Notes: generated by a model from the sequence alone, not told the origin. DNA of 64,000 nucleotides from Bordetella genomosp. 5 (GCF_002261475.1 NZ_NEVN01000001.1:372001-436000), one strand, 5' to 3'; counted from the first letter of the stretch, positions 27,518-39,380 are shown. Made by a program: numbers and translations.

Positions 27518-28201
27518 TCAGGCGCTCTCGGTCGGGCGCCGGCGCACCGGGCGGTTGAACATCTCGACCTTCATCTTGCCGGGCTGCGTGAAACGCTCCA
27601 CGCGCGGGGCCGAGCGGCTCTCGGCCTGGATTTCCTTGGCGGCCTCCTGCTCGCGGCGGGCGATGACTTCTTCCGCCTTTGCATGGTGGGGCGCCATCTT
27701 GCGCACCATTACGCGGCCGTCGCGCGGGAAGTAATGGATGCGGCGGGCGTGGATGTCGCCCAGATCCTGGGCGCGTACCGGAATGCCTTCGGTCTTGAGA
27801 TAGCTCAGCACGAATTGCGCATTGCGTTCGCCGATGTTCATCTGCTGCATCGCGCTCAGCACGGCGCCGCCGCCGAACACCTTGGCCTCGAGCCGTTCGC
27901 GCACCGCGCCGGCCTTGAGCAGCTCGTTGATCAGAACTTCCATCGCGAACGCGCCGTAGCGCATGGTGGCGGAAGCGGGCGACGAAGCATCACCTTCGGG
28001 CAGCATGAAGTGGTTCATGCCGCCGATGCCGTTGTGGGGGTCGCGTACACAGGCGGCCACGCAAGAGCCCAGCACCGTCGAGATCATGATGTCCTCGCCG
28101 GACGTGACGTAATACTCGTTCGGCAGCACTTTGACGGCTGGAGAACTGAACGCACTATCGAAATAGTGGCGCGTGGCGCGCGCGTCGGTTCGGGAGGACA
28201 T
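27518..28201 (-). CDS. cheD: chemoreceptor glutamine deamidase CheD
   Basis: This 227-aa protein deamidates glutamines in chemotaxis receptors. The catalytic Cys is C47 ([12 protein letters not shown]) and the His is H64 (GGMNHFMLP), with the 17-residue spacing of the family; S41/T42 occupy the third active-site place. FGGGAVL and IGERNAQFV are also family segments. The C-terminal tail (about 180-227) is charged and longer than usual. ATG 28201 is chosen over 28243, which adds a tail. No other che or flagellar gene is within the window, so this copy is separated from its pathway. Confidence 0.92.
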   Translation of the reverse strand: MSSRTDARATRHYFDSAFSSPAVKVLPNEYYVTSGEDIMISTVLGSCVAACVRDPHNGIGGMNHFMLPEGDASSPASATMRYGAFAMEVLINELLKAGAVRERLEAKVFGGGAVLSAMQQMNIGERNAQFVLSYLKTEGIPVRAQDLGDIHARRIHYFPRDGRVMVRKMAPHHAKAEEVIARREQEAAKEIQAESRSAPRVERFTQPGKMKVEMFNRPVRRRPTESA

Positions 28202-28278
28202 ACTTTCCTGGGGGCGCTCGCACACCTCGCGGTGTGGAGTCAAAATTTCTTAAAAGATTTCAAATTGTGATTATTCAA

Positions 28279-28310
28279 CGCAAGATTCGGTAATACAAGT
28301 GAATCTTGCG
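28279..28310. repeat. perfect inverted repeat upstream of cheD
   Basis: CGCAAGATTC, 12 bases, GAATCTTGCG: a 10-bp perfect inverted repeat in the AT-richer 249-bp gap between ftsX and cheD. It could be an operator for cheD (78 bp from its start) or a terminator-like fold after ftsX; T-runs are weak on both sides. Confidence 0.55.
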
Positions 28311-28450
28311 CGAGAGTTCACGGAATCGACGGCAACGCAGGCGGAATCAATCGCGATCTAATGTGTCCCCAGATATAATCGTGCCCCGGCATTGTGCCTT
28401 GTCGACACTCTACCCGGGGCCCTTGGCGGGCGTTCTGTGGATTAACGCAC

Positions 28451-29359
28451 TTAAAAGCGCGTACTGCGGGTCACTGACCACCGGGCCGATAGGGCGCCGA
28501 GCGCGCCGGCGCCCAGAACGGCGGCCAGCAGAATGCCCGCGCTGGGCAGGTGCAGCGCGAATTCGGCGCCGTAGCTGCGCGCCAGACCGAGCACCGCGTG
28601 GTTGAGCGGCACCAGGGCGCCCGCCGCCGCGCCGACGGCGATCAGTGCCGCCAGGGCGCCCGTGAGCGCGCCCTGATACAGGAAGGGGCGGCGCACGAAC
28701 GACTCGGTCGCGCCCACCAGGCGCGCCACCGCGATCTCCTCGCGCTGCGTGAGCGCCTGCATTCGCACCGTGTTGAACACGGTGGCCAGCACGACCACGG
28801 CCACGCACACCGCCAGGAATCCCAGGCCGATGCGGGCGAAGCGCAGGATGGCCTCGAGACGCTGCACCCAGGCACTGTCGAGCTGCACCTGATCCACGTT
28901 GTCCCATTGCCGCCATTGCGTGGCGAGACGGTCGGCCCGCGCGGCGAGGTCATCGCCGGGCGCCAGCGTGATCACGACCGCGTCAGGCAGCGGATTGCCG
29001 GGCAGCACGGCCAGCGCCTGTTCCCAGGCGGGGTTCTGGCGCAGATTGGCGAGCGCCTGATCGCGCGGAACCACGCGCACCGCGCCCGCCTCGTTGCCGA
29101 AGTCGGTGCGCACGCGGTTGGCCACCGTGTCGGCACTGCCCGCGGGGGCGTTCTGTTTCAGGTAGATGGTGAGCTCTGGCGTGACCGAGATCTGCCGTGC
29201 CACGGGTTGCACCGACACCAGGATGGCGCTGCCCAGCAGGGGCAGTGCCAGCGCCAGGGCCATCACGAGCAGGTTGGCGAGCGACGAGAACGGCTGCTTG
29301 GCCAGACGGCGCAGCGTGATCGACAGGGCGTAGCGATGTTGACGCAGCCAGGACTTCAT
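28451..29359 (-). CDS. ftsX: cell division protein FtsX
   Basis: This 302-aa inner-membrane protein has an N-terminal cytoplasmic stretch, a first membrane segment (about 25-50, LLVMALALALPLLGSAILV) and a periplasmic loop (about 55-165). Three further membrane segments (about 170-200, 220-245, 265-290) follow, the FtsX/ABC2-permease layout. With FtsE it forms an ABC-type complex at the septum that activates cell-wall hydrolases through EnvC-like partners. Its ATG overlaps the ftsE stop (29356-29359). Confidence 0.93.
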   Translation of the reverse strand: MKSWLRQHRYALSITLRRLAKQPFSSLANLLVMALALALPLLGSAILVSVQPVARQISVTPELTIYLKQNAPAGSADTVANRVRTDFGNEAGAVRVVPRDQALANLRQNPAWEQALAVLPGNPLPDAVVITLAPGDDLAARADRLATQWRQWDNVDQVQLDSAWVQRLEAILRFARIGLGFLAVCVAVVVLATVFNTVRMQALTQREEIAVARLVGATESFVRRPFLYQGALTGALAALIAVGAAAGALVPLNHAVLGLARSYGAEFALHLPSAGILLAAVLGAGALGALSARWSVTRSTRF

Positions 29360-30036
29360 TCGGCCGCTCCGGTGGGGTTGTGCGAGTCGCTGAACTTGCC
29401 GTGGTCGATACGCAACATGCGATTGGCGAACCGGCTCATCAATTGTTGGTCGTGCGACGCGATCAGTGTGGTGACGCCGACACGGTTGAAGTCGCGGAAG
29501 ACGTTCATGATGCGCTGGGCGTTGTCGTCATCGAGGTTGGCCGTCGGCTCGTCGGCGATCAGGATGGCCGGCCGATTCACGATGGCGCGCGCGATGGCGA
29601 GCCGCTGTTGCTCGCCGCCCGACAGCTCGACCGGGTTGAGTTCTTCCTTGCCCGCCAGCCCGACCTTGTCGAGCGCGGCGCGGGCCCGCGCGGCGGCGGC
29701 AGTGGGCGCCTGTCCTAAGACAGCGAGCGGCAGCATCACATTGGCCAGGGCCGTGCGGTCGTAAAGCAGGTGGGTGTCCTGCAGAATCACGCCCACCGCC
29801 CGCCGCAGATACGGGCGCGCCCGGGCGGGCAGGCGGTCGAGACGCTGGCCGTTGACCTGGATCGAGCCGCGCGACGGCGGCTCGAGGCCGCCGATCAGCT
29901 TGAGCAGCGTGGATTTACCCGCGCCCGACGGACCGGAGACGAAAATGAATTCGCCGGGCTGCACCTGGAAGTTGATATCGGCCAGGATGTTGCGGCCGCG
30001 TCCGTAGGATTTGAAGACGTGCTGGAATTCAATCAT
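29356..30036 (-). CDS. ftsE: cell division ATP-binding protein FtsE
   Basis: This 226-aa ABC ATPase starts MIEFQHVFKSYG, the usual FtsE beginning. It carries Walker A GPSGAGKSTLLK (about residues 36-47), Q-loop VGVILQD, signature LSGGEQQRLAIARA and Walker B ILIADEPTANLD. ATG 30036 is preferred over 30102, which would add 22 residues not seen in FtsE. It is transcribed first in the ftsE-ftsX operon, and the divergent neighbour is aapJ, with a 286-bp gap between. Confidence 0.95.
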   Translation of the reverse strand: MIEFQHVFKSYGRGRNILADINFQVQPGEFIFVSGPSGAGKSTLLKLIGGLEPPSRGSIQVNGQRLDRLPARARPYLRRAVGVILQDTHLLYDRTALANVMLPLAVLGQAPTAAAARARAALDKVGLAGKEELNPVELSGGEQQRLAIARAIVNRPAILIADEPTANLDDDNAQRIMNVFRDFNRVGVTTLIASHDQQLMSRFANRMLRIDHGKFSDSHNPTGAAE

Positions 30037-30184
30037 GGCGACGTGGGAGTTGAAGCTGCAATAGTAACGCCCGCCGTTGCTTTTCCGCACTGCGACATTC
30101 AAGCAGGCATGTCAAGACGGTACGAATGCGAGTTTCCGCCAATTGTGGGACGTTAGGGGGCGATACGCGACTGTTCGGTGCACT

Positions 30185-30212
30185 TTGTCCCTTTATTAGG
30201 GATGGGTATAGG
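30185..30212 (+). promoter_or_regulatory. candidate sigma70 promoter for aapJ
   Basis: TTGTCC (30185-30190), 16 bases, TATAGG (30207-30212), about 110 bp before the aapJ start in the 286-bp gap with ftsE. Assigned by eye. No sigma54 GG-N10-GC element was found there. Confidence 0.35.
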
Positions 30213-30322
30213 AAGGGATTGCCCCAATGTCCCCTAATTTCCACAGCCGCTACGATCCGCCCAAGCATCTCAACCCATACCTGGGGTCGAGCAGCGCTGT
30301 GGTCCTAAACAGGAGATCAACA

Positions 30323-31339
30323 ATGAAAGTTCTGAAGCTCGCGGCTGTCGGTGCCGCGCTGTTCGCCGCGTCGACGGCTGCACATGCCGGTGCCACCTTC
30401 GACAACGTCAAGAAGAAGGGCTTCGTCCAGTGTGGCGTGTCGACCGGTATCGCCGGCTTCTCGATCGCCGACAGCAAAGGCGAATGGCAAGGTATCGACG
30501 TCGAAATGTGCCGCGCGGTCGCGGCGACGATGTTCGGTGATGCCAAGAAGATCAAGGTCACGCCGCTGAATACGCAGCAGCGTTTCACCGCCCTGCAATC
30601 GGGCGAAGTGGACGTGCTGACCCGCAACACCACCGTCACCCTGACGCGTGACACCACCCTGGGCCTGATCGGCGCCGGCGTCAACTACTACGACAGCCAG
30701 GGCGTGATGGTCAAAAAGGACCTGGGCGTGAAGAGCGCCAAGGAACTCGGCGGCGCCACCGTCTGCGTGCAGCCGGGCACCACCACCGAACTGAACCTGG
30801 CCGACTGGTTCCGTGCCAACAAGATCGATTTCAAGCCGGTCGTGATCGACAAGTTCGACGAAATCGTGCGTGCGTTCTCCGCCGGTCGTTGCGACGCGTT
30901 CACCACCGACAAGTCGCAGCTCGCCTCCGTGCGTACCACGCTCGAGAACCCCGACAACTACGTGATCCTGCCGGAAGACTTCTCCAAGGAACCGCTGGGC
31001 CCGATGGTTCGCCAGGGCGACGAGCAATGGTTCAACGTCGTGCGCTGGAGCCTGAACGCGATGCTCGAGGCCGAGGAATACGGCATCACCTCGAAGAACG
31101 TCGACGAAATGACCAAGAGCTCCAACCCCAACATTCAGCGCATCCTCGGCGTGACGCCGGGCATGGGCAAGAACCTGGGTGTGGACGACAAGTGGGCGTA
31201 CAACATCATCAAGCAGATCGGCAACTACGGCGAAAGCTTCGAACGCACGCTCGGCAAGGGCGGCCCGATGAAGCTGGAGCGCGGTCTGAACGCCTCCTAC
31301 AAGCAGGGCGGCATCATGTACGGCTGGCCGGTGCGCTAA
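30323..31339 (+). CDS. aapJ: general L-amino-acid ABC transporter, periplasmic binding protein AapJ
   Basis: This 338-aa binding protein has a signal peptide (MKVLKLAAVGAALFAASTAAHA) and a family-3 solute-binding fold. Segments VKKKGFVQCGVSTGIAGFS, DVEMCRAVAATMFGD, QQRFTALQSGEVDVLTRNTT and GRCDAFTTDKSQLAS are characteristic of AapJ/BztA, which are longer than ordinary polar amino-acid binders. ATG 30323 has AGGAG at 30311-30315. It heads the aapJ-Q-M-P operon, which takes up a broad range of L-amino acids. Two hairpins separate it from aapQ. Confidence 0.95.
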   Translation: MKVLKLAAVGAALFAASTAAHAGATFDNVKKKGFVQCGVSTGIAGFSIADSKGEWQGIDVEMCRAVAATMFGDAKKIKVTPLNTQQRFTALQSGEVDVLTRNTTVTLTRDTTLGLIGAGVNYYDSQGVMVKKDLGVKSAKELGGATVCVQPGTTTELNLADWFRANKIDFKPVVIDKFDEIVRAFSAGRCDAFTTDKSQLASVRTTLENPDNYVILPEDFSKEPLGPMVRQGDEQWFNVVRWSLNAMLEAEEYGITSKNVDEMTKSSNPNIQRILGVTPGMGKNLGVDDKWAYNIIKQIGNYGESFERTLGKGGPMKLERGLNASYKQGGIMYGWPVR

Positions 31340-31379
31340 GTTCGGCTTCTTCCGCTGGCGCCTGATGGCGCCGGCCCCG

Positions 31380-31439
31380 CCGCGGTCCTGTCAGACCGCG
31401 GCGTGGGAAGCAGCAGTGACGGCGGGCCTGGCCCGCCGT
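31380..31439 (+). other. two stem-loops between aapJ and aapQ
   Basis: Hairpin 1 is CCGCGGTC/GACCGCGG (31380-31387 with 31394-31401). Hairpin 2 is ACGGCGGGC/GCCCGCCGT (31419-31427 with 31431-31439), followed by TTTG. They are placed to protect the aapJ mRNA end or partly terminate, giving more binding protein than permease. Confidence 0.6.
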
Positions 31440-31467
31440 TTGTAGTCTGACATCGGTAGATTTATTC

Positions 31468-32658
31468 ATGACGACACAACAGAAAAACGCCCCGCTTCCG
31501 GCACCGCGACGTCGTCTCTCCTGGAATGATCCTGGCGTGCGCGCCGTGGTCTATCAGGTCGTCGCGCTGGTGGCTGTGGCGCTGGTCGCGTGGTTCCTGG
31601 TATCGAACACCCTGCATAACCTGTCTGTGCGAAACATCGCCACCGGGTTCGGGTTCCTGGACCGCGAGGCTGGCTTTGCGATCGGCGAAACTGCCGTCGC
31701 CTACCAACCCTCCGACACGTATGGGCGCGCCATCTGGGTGGGTCTGCTCAACACGCTGCGCGTGGCGGTGATCGGCATCGTGCTCGCCACGATTCTCGGC
31801 ACCCTCATCGGTATCGGCCGTCTCTCGAAGAACTTCCTGGTTTCGCGCCTGACCTCGATGTACGTCGAAGTCATGCGCAACGTGCCGCTGCTGCTGCAGC
31901 TGTTCTTCTGGTACGCCCTGATCACGGAAAACATGCCCGGCCCGCGCCAGGCGCACAATCCGTTGCCCGGCGTGTTCATCTCCAACCGCGGCCTCAAGGT
32001 GCCGGGCATCGAGGGCAATTCGCTCGACTGGATGCTCGGCGGTCTTGCGCTCGCCATCGTCGGCATCATCGTGCTGGGTCACTGGGCTCGCAAGAACCAG
32101 GAACGCACCGGCCGCATGTTCCCGCTCGGCCGTGCCGCGCTGGGCCTGTTGATCGGCCTGCCGATCCTGGGCTGGCTCGTGAGCGGCGCGTCGCTGTCGC
32201 TCGACATGCCGGCGCTCAAGGGCTTCAACTTCCAGGGCGGCCTGACGCTCTCGCCTGAATTCGCCGCGCTGCTGGCGGGTCTGGTGATCTACACCTCGGC
32301 CTTCGTGGCCGAAGTGGTGCGCTCGGGCATCCAGGCGGTGAATCAGGGCCAGTGGGAGGCGTCCGAGTCGCTCGGTCTGCGCCGCTCGCAGGTGCTGCGC
32401 CTGGTGGTGCTGCCGCAGGCGCTGCGCGTGATCATCCCCCCGATGACCAGCCAGTATCTCAACCTCACCAAGAACAGCTCGCTCGCGGTGGCGATCGGCT
32501 ATCCGGACATCGTGTCTGTGGTCAACACGACACTGAACCAGACCGGCCAGGCGATCGAGGGCATCCTGATCATCATGGGCGCGTACCTCACGGTCAGCCT
32601 GTCGATCTCGATCTTCATGAACTGGTACAACAAGCGCATCGCGCTGGTGGAGCGTTGA
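31468..32658 (+). CDS. aapQ: general L-amino-acid ABC transporter permease AapQ
   Basis: This 396-aa permease has an N-terminal membrane segment (about 27-50), a periplasmic stretch, then the HisM/GlnP-type core with membrane segments at about 85-110, 130-155 and further C-terminal ones. Near the C-terminus is the EAA loop: QGQWEASESLGLRRSQVLRL and VLPQALRVIIPPM. AapQ/BztB proteins are larger than ordinary amino-acid permeases, as here. It forms a heterodimer with AapM, whose gene starts 1 base after its stop. Confidence 0.94.
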   Translation: MTTQQKNAPLPAPRRRLSWNDPGVRAVVYQVVALVAVALVAWFLVSNTLHNLSVRNIATGFGFLDREAGFAIGETAVAYQPSDTYGRAIWVGLLNTLRVAVIGIVLATILGTLIGIGRLSKNFLVSRLTSMYVEVMRNVPLLLQLFFWYALITENMPGPRQAHNPLPGVFISNRGLKVPGIEGNSLDWMLGGLALAIVGIIVLGHWARKNQERTGRMFPLGRAALGLLIGLPILGWLVSGASLSLDMPALKGFNFQGGLTLSPEFAALLAGLVIYTSAFVAEVVRSGIQAVNQGQWEASESLGLRRSQVLRLVVLPQALRVIIPPMTSQYLNLTKNSSLAVAIGYPDIVSVVNTTLNQTGQAIEGILIIMGAYLTVSLSISIFMNWYNKRIALVER

Positions 32659-32659
32659 T

Positions 32660-33763
32660 ATGAGCAGCACTACGCAAACCACGCCGAGCCAGGGCCTGCC
32701 GCCGCCGTCCAATCAGGTCGGGGCCTGGCCGTGGATCAAGACGCGCCTGTTCTCCTCGCCGCTGTCGATCCTCGCGACGGTGCTGCTGGCCTGGCTGCTC
32801 CTGATGGCCGTGCCGGCCGTCATCGAGTGGGCCTTCATCCAGGCCAACTTCACGGCCACGACGGCCCAGGAATGCCGCGCGAGCGCGGGCGCCTGCTGGG
32901 CGTTCATCCGTGAAAAGCACCGCCTGATCCTGTTCGGCACGTATCCGTACGACGAGCAATGGCGTCCGCTGATCGCGACCATCATCCTGATCGCCGTGAT
33001 CATCATGAGCGGCATGCGCCGCTTCTGGAACCTGGCCCTGCCCGTGATCTGGGTGGTCGGCCTGACGGCGGTCGCGGTCCTGATGTGGGGCGGCGTCTTC
33101 GGCCTGACCTACGTCGAGAACGCACGCTGGGGCGGTCTGCCCCTGACCCTGATCCTGGCCACGTTCGGCATCGCGTTCGCGTTCCCGATCGGCGTGCTGC
33201 TGGCCCTGGGCCGGCGCTCGCGCATGCCCGCGATCAAGGCCCTGTGCGTCGTGTACATCGAGCTGATCCGTGGCGTGCCGCTGATCAGCCTGCTGTTCAT
33301 GTCCTCGGTGATGCTGCCGTTGTTCCTGCCCGAAGGCTTCTCGATCGACAAGCTGTTGCGGGCACAGATCGCCATCATCATGTTCGCGGCGGCTTATATC
33401 GCCGAGACCGTGCGTGGCGGCCTGCAGGCCATTCCCAAGGGCCAGTACGAAGGCGCCGACTCGCTCGGTCTCTCGTATTGGCAATCCATGCGCAAGGTCG
33501 TCCTGCCGCAGGCGCTGAAGGTGGTGATTCCGCCGCTGGTGAGCATCTTCATCGCCCTGTTCAAGGACACTTCGCTCGTTGTCATCATCGGCATCTTCGA
33601 CCTGACGCTCGCGGCCAAGGCCGCACTGTCGGACGCCGCGTGGCGCGGATTCGGAATCGAGGCGTATGTCTTCATCGCGCTCATCTATTTCGTGTTCTGC
33701 TACTCGATGTCCAAATACAGCCAGCGCCTCGAAAAGCGCCTGGCGACAGGTCATAAACGATAG
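32660..33763 (+). CDS. aapM: general L-amino-acid ABC transporter permease AapM
   Basis: This 367-aa permease is the partner of AapQ. A first membrane segment lies near residues 35-58, several more near 110-165, and the C-terminal core contains VYIELIRGVPLISLLFM, the EAA loop KGQYEGADSLGLSYWQSMRK and VLPQALKVVIPPLVS. The SLVVIIGIFDL segment is common to AapM/BztC. The gene follows aapQ directly (stop TGA 32656-32658, ATG 32660) and precedes aapP after a 57-bp gap, in the usual J-Q-M-P order. Confidence 0.94.
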   Translation: MSSTTQTTPSQGLPPPSNQVGAWPWIKTRLFSSPLSILATVLLAWLLLMAVPAVIEWAFIQANFTATTAQECRASAGACWAFIREKHRLILFGTYPYDEQWRPLIATIILIAVIIMSGMRRFWNLALPVIWVVGLTAVAVLMWGGVFGLTYVENARWGGLPLTLILATFGIAFAFPIGVLLALGRRSRMPAIKALCVVYIELIRGVPLISLLFMSSVMLPLFLPEGFSIDKLLRAQIAIIMFAAAYIAETVRGGLQAIPKGQYEGADSLGLSYWQSMRKVVLPQALKVVIPPLVSIFIALFKDTSLVVIIGIFDLTLAAKAALSDAAWRGFGIEAYVFIALIYFVFCYSMSKYSQRLEKRLATGHKR

Positions 33764-33820
33764 AACCCAGTCCGCGACTCACATTGCATCGGGTCGCGGG
33801 CATTTTTCGGGAGTAAAGGC

Positions 33821-34561
<741 letters not shown>

Positions 34562-34597
34562 GCAGACTGGCCCGCTCCCGGCCTTTGGCCGGGCAGG

Positions 34598-34640
34598 GCG
34601 GCGCGGTTCCCGGCAACGCCGCGGACCCGCGCCGCTTTTT
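34598..34640 (+). terminator. intrinsic terminator of the aap operon
   Basis: GCGGCGCGG (34598-34606) pairs perfectly with CCGCGCCGC (34627-34635), followed by TTTTT. The 20-base loop can itself fold. It lies 36 bp after the aapP stop. Confidence 0.82.
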
Positions 34641-34775
34641 ATTTGCGGCGCTCGCGCTTGTGGGGCAAAGGGCAGAGGACGGGGCAGCCCGGCCGGGTTT
34701 TCACCGATTGGGTAACAGAGCGGTGGGGTATGCTACGTGCCGCACAGAAGTACAGACCTCCGGAGACTCACAAAA

Positions 34776-35792
34776 ATGAAGCCCATTTCCGTCGTATCCA
34801 CCACGCGCCGCGCGCTCGTGGGTGGCGCGCTGGCCCTGGCCGCGCTCGTATCCGTATCCGCCCCGGCCTACGCGGCCGACGACTACCCGAACAAGCCGCT
34901 GCGCTTCGTCGTGCCCTATCCCCCCGGTGGTCCGCTGGACACCATGGCCCGTCTGCTGGCCGAAAAGGTGCGCGCTTCGCTGGGCCAGCCCGTCATCGTG
35001 GAAAACCGCGGCGGCGCGGGTGGCAACATCGGCGCCGATCTGGCGGCCAAGGCGCAGCCCGACGGCTACACGCTGGTGATGGGCGCGGTCGCCACGCACG
35101 CGATCAACCCGTTCCTGTTCGCCAACCTGCCCTACGACCCGGTCAAGGACTTCGCGCCCGTCACCATCGTGGCCTCGGTGCCGAACGTGCTCGTGATGAA
35201 CAACGACTTCGCCACGAAGAACAACATCAAGAGCGTGGCCGACCTGATCGAATACGCCAAGGCCAACCCGGGCCGCCTGAACTACGGCTCCGGTGGCAAC
35301 GGCAGCGCGGGCCATCTGGCCGGCGAGCTGCTCAAGGCCCGTGCCGGCATCTCGGTCGAGCACATTCCCTACCAGGGCGCCGCCCCGGCCCAGCTCGCGC
35401 TGCTGTCGGGTCAATCCGACTTCATGTTCGACAACCTCGCGTCGTCCGCGCCTCTCATCAAGGACGGCAAGGTCAAGGCGCTGGCGGTCACGACCGCGAA
35501 GCGCTCGTCGCTGCTGTCGGACGTGCCCACGATCGAAGAAGCCGGCGTGAAGGGCTTCGACCTCGGCACCTGGTTCGGCGTGTTCACGACCGGCGGCACG
35601 CCCGCGCCGGTGGTGGAGAAGCTGAACAAGGCCTACGTCGACGCGCTGCGCCAGCCCGACGTGCGCCAGCGCCTGCTCACCATGGGTTCGGAAGCCGAGC
35701 CGATGACCTCGGCCGAGTTCAGCAACTTCGTGAAGACCGAGAAGGACAAGTACCAGGAAATCGTGAAGATCTCGGGCGCCAGCCTGAACTGA
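34776..35792 (+). CDS. Bug-type tripartite tricarboxylate receptor protein
   Basis: This 338-aa periplasmic binding protein of the TctC/Bug family has a signal peptide (ending SAPAYA-ADD). The usual motifs are YPNKPLRFVVPYPPGGPLDT, VIVENRGGAGGNIG, HIPYQGAAPAQLALLSGQ, DFMFDNLA and VPTIEEAGVKGFD. ATG 34776 has CGGAG at 34761-34765. Bug genes are greatly expanded in Bordetella and relatives and usually lack adjacent TctAB membrane genes, as here. The ligand (a small carboxylate in characterised cases) cannot be read from the sequence. It is the only gene in its unit. Confidence 0.93.
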   Translation: MKPISVVSTTRRALVGGALALAALVSVSAPAYAADDYPNKPLRFVVPYPPGGPLDTMARLLAEKVRASLGQPVIVENRGGAGGNIGADLAAKAQPDGYTLVMGAVATHAINPFLFANLPYDPVKDFAPVTIVASVPNVLVMNNDFATKNNIKSVADLIEYAKANPGRLNYGSGGNGSAGHLAGELLKARAGISVEHIPYQGAAPAQLALLSGQSDFMFDNLASSAPLIKDGKVKALAVTTAKRSSLLSDVPTIEEAGVKGFDLGTWFGVFTTGGTPAPVVEKLNKAYVDALRQPDVRQRLLTMGSEAEPMTSAEFSNFVKTEKDKYQEIVKISGASLN

Positions 35793-35856
35793 TCGGGTTC
35801 TTTTCGGGGGGCGTCGTGCCAGACCTGCGGGTCCGGGGCGGCGCCCCTTGTCCATC

Positions 35857-36282
35857 ATGACCTACATGTTCATCAAGATGGCGCACGGCGCCGCGCTGGC
35901 CGTCTGGCTCGGCGGACTGTTGCTGCTTTCCACGGTGCTGTCGTTTCCGGCCGCGCGAGCCGAGGGCGAGGCCCCCGGGCGCTTCCTGGAAGGGCTGGCG
36001 CGCTGGAATCTGCGCGTCACGGTGCCCGCCATGGTGCTGACCTGGATGCTCGGCATCACGCTCGCGCTGATGGTCGGCTGGTTCGGCCACCGCTGGCTGG
36101 ACGTCAAGCTCGCCATCGTGGCGATGCTGACCCTGCTGCAGGCGCTGCAGACGCTGTGGCTGGCGCGGCTGCTGCGACCGGCGCCGATCATGCCGCCCGC
36201 CTGGGCGGCGCTGGGCGCCGTGCTGGTGTTTCTGGGCGCCAGCGGCGCCATCCTGCTGGCGCTCGCCAAGCCGTTCTATTGA
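35857..36282 (+). CDS. small four-helix membrane protein, CopD/HemJ-like
   Basis: This 141-aa protein has about four membrane helices (residues 3-27, 51-77, 85-107, 113-138). The first holds a His-containing KMAHGAALAVWLGG motif, as in CopD-domain and HemJ-type proteins where such His may bind haem or copper. A second region WLDVKLAIVAMLTLLQALQ also resembles this group. ATG 35857 is used; TTG 35848 is possible. Function is not established; it sits alone between the Bug gene and glpK (opposite strand). Confidence 0.65.
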   Translation: MTYMFIKMAHGAALAVWLGGLLLLSTVLSFPAARAEGEAPGRFLEGLARWNLRVTVPAMVLTWMLGITLALMVGWFGHRWLDVKLAIVAMLTLLQALQTLWLARLLRPAPIMPPAWAALGAVLVFLGASGAILLALAKPFY

Positions 36283-36294
36283 TGTGACGGGGGC

Positions 36295-36392
36295 GGGCCG
36301 GGCCGCGTAGGCCGCGTAGGCCGGGCCGGGCCGCGTAGGCCGCGTAGGCCGGGTCGGGCCGCGCAGGCCGGGCCGCGCAGGCCGCGCGCCGG
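36295..36392. repeat. 28-bp tandem repeat, two perfect copies plus degenerate tail
   Basis: Copies at 36295-36322 and 36323-36350 are identical, each holding two GCCGCGTAG cores; 36351-36392 is a decayed third copy (GTA to GCA changes). It fills the gap between two convergent genes. No terminator is visible in it. Confidence 0.85.
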
Positions 36393-36409
36393 CCAGGTGC
36401 CTGGCGCCG

Positions 36410-37922
<1,513 letters not shown>

Positions 37923-37933
<11 letters not shown>

Positions 37934-39380
37934 TGCGTGAAGCCTTGGCGGAGTTGAGTTGGTCGCCCGCGCCCGGCGCAAGCCGGCGGAACGAGAGCAT
38001 CGAAGCCGTGCACAGCAGGCCGATCACCACGAACGCCACGACCACGTCGCCGATGGCCAGGGTGCTGGCGCCGCGCACGGTCATGCTGACGTTGATCGCG
38101 ACGGCCGCCACGCCCACCCCGAGGCTGATGCCCAGTTGCTGGGCCATGGCCGCGAAGCTGCTCGCGCTGCTCATTTTTTCGGGCGGAATGTCGGCATAGG
38201 TTAGCGTATTTACCGCGGTGAACTGCAGCGAGCGGAAGAAGCCGCCGACCAGCAGCACGGCGATCATCAGCCACACCGGCGTGTTGGGCGTGAAGGCGCC
38301 GTTGAACACGATGAAGACGCCGGTCAGCACGGCGTTGACCGTGAGCACGCGGCGAAAGCCGTAGTAGGTGACGATGCGCGCGGCCACGAATTTCATGAGC
38401 AGCGCGCCGGCGGCGCTGGCGAAGGTGATCATCCCCGCTTCGAACGGCGACAGGCCGAATCCCACCTGCAACAGCATGGCCAGCAGGAAGGGCACGGCGC
38501 CGACCGCGAAGCGGCACAGATTGCCGCCCAGCGCCGAGATCGCGAAGGTGGGAATGCGCAGCAGCGACAGGTCGATGATCGGATGCGCCACCCGGCGCGA
38601 GTGCCATACGTAAAGCACGCCGCACAGCAGCCCGCCGCCCAGCAGCGCGCCCAGGGTGAGCGGCGAGACCAGGCCGTGACCGAGCGCCTCGAAGCCGCTC
38701 ACCAGCGCGGCCAGCGCGATGCCGCTGAGAAGAAAGCCGATGAAGTCGAGCCGGTGCGTGTCTTTCTCGCGCACGTCCTGCACGTAGCGCAACACCAGCG
38801 CGATGCCCAGGATGCCGATCGGAATGTTGATCAGGAAGATCCAGTGCCACGACATGTAGGTCACCATGAAGCCGCCCAGGGGCGGTCCGATGACCGGGCC
38901 GAGCAGCGCCGGGATCGAGAGAAACGACATGGCCCGCAGCAGGTCTTCCTTGGGCACCGTGCGCAGCAGGATGATGCGTCCCACCGGGACCATCATCGCG
39001 CCCGCCATGCCCTGCACGATGCGGGCCGCCACCAGTTCGGTCAGGTCGCGCGACAGGGCACAGGCGATGGAGCTGAACGTGAACAGCGCGATCGCCGCGA
39101 TGAACACCCGCCGCGCGCCGAAGCGGTCGGCCGCCCAGCCGCTGATCGGCACGAACACCGCCACGGCCAGCAGGTACGAAGTGATCGCCACGTTCAGGCG
39201 CACCGGCGTCGAATTGAGCGCCGCCGCCATCGCCGGCAGGGCGGTCGCCACGACGGTGGAGTCCAGCATCTGCATGAACAGCGCACAGCCGACGATGAAT
39301 GGAATCATCCTGGCCGCCCGGGCGGCCTCCGGGTCTCGGGGACGGGAGGGCAGGGCGGCGGAAGATGGGTCGGCGGGCAT
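37923..39380 (-). CDS. DHA2-family MFS drug/solute exporter
   Basis: This 485-aa protein of the EmrB/QacA-type group has about 14 membrane segments. Marks are motif C-like [15 protein letters not shown] in segment 5, motif [15 protein letters not shown] between segments 2 and 3, and the first segment with [17 protein letters not shown]. There is no EmrA-type adaptor next to it. Substrates are not predictable. Its stop lies inside the start of glpK (11-bp overlap), so the two genes are probably translated from one mRNA, an uncommon pairing. Confidence 0.9.

Noticed and set aside
30140-30322. Sigma54 promoter before aapJ, expected for a nitrogen-related transporter
   Set aside because: No GG-N10-GC element with proper spacing was found; GGAAGGGATTGC has only eight bases between GG and GC.
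36283-36409. CRISPR-like array
   Set aside because: The repeats are direct head-to-tail copies without spacers, and no cas gene is near.
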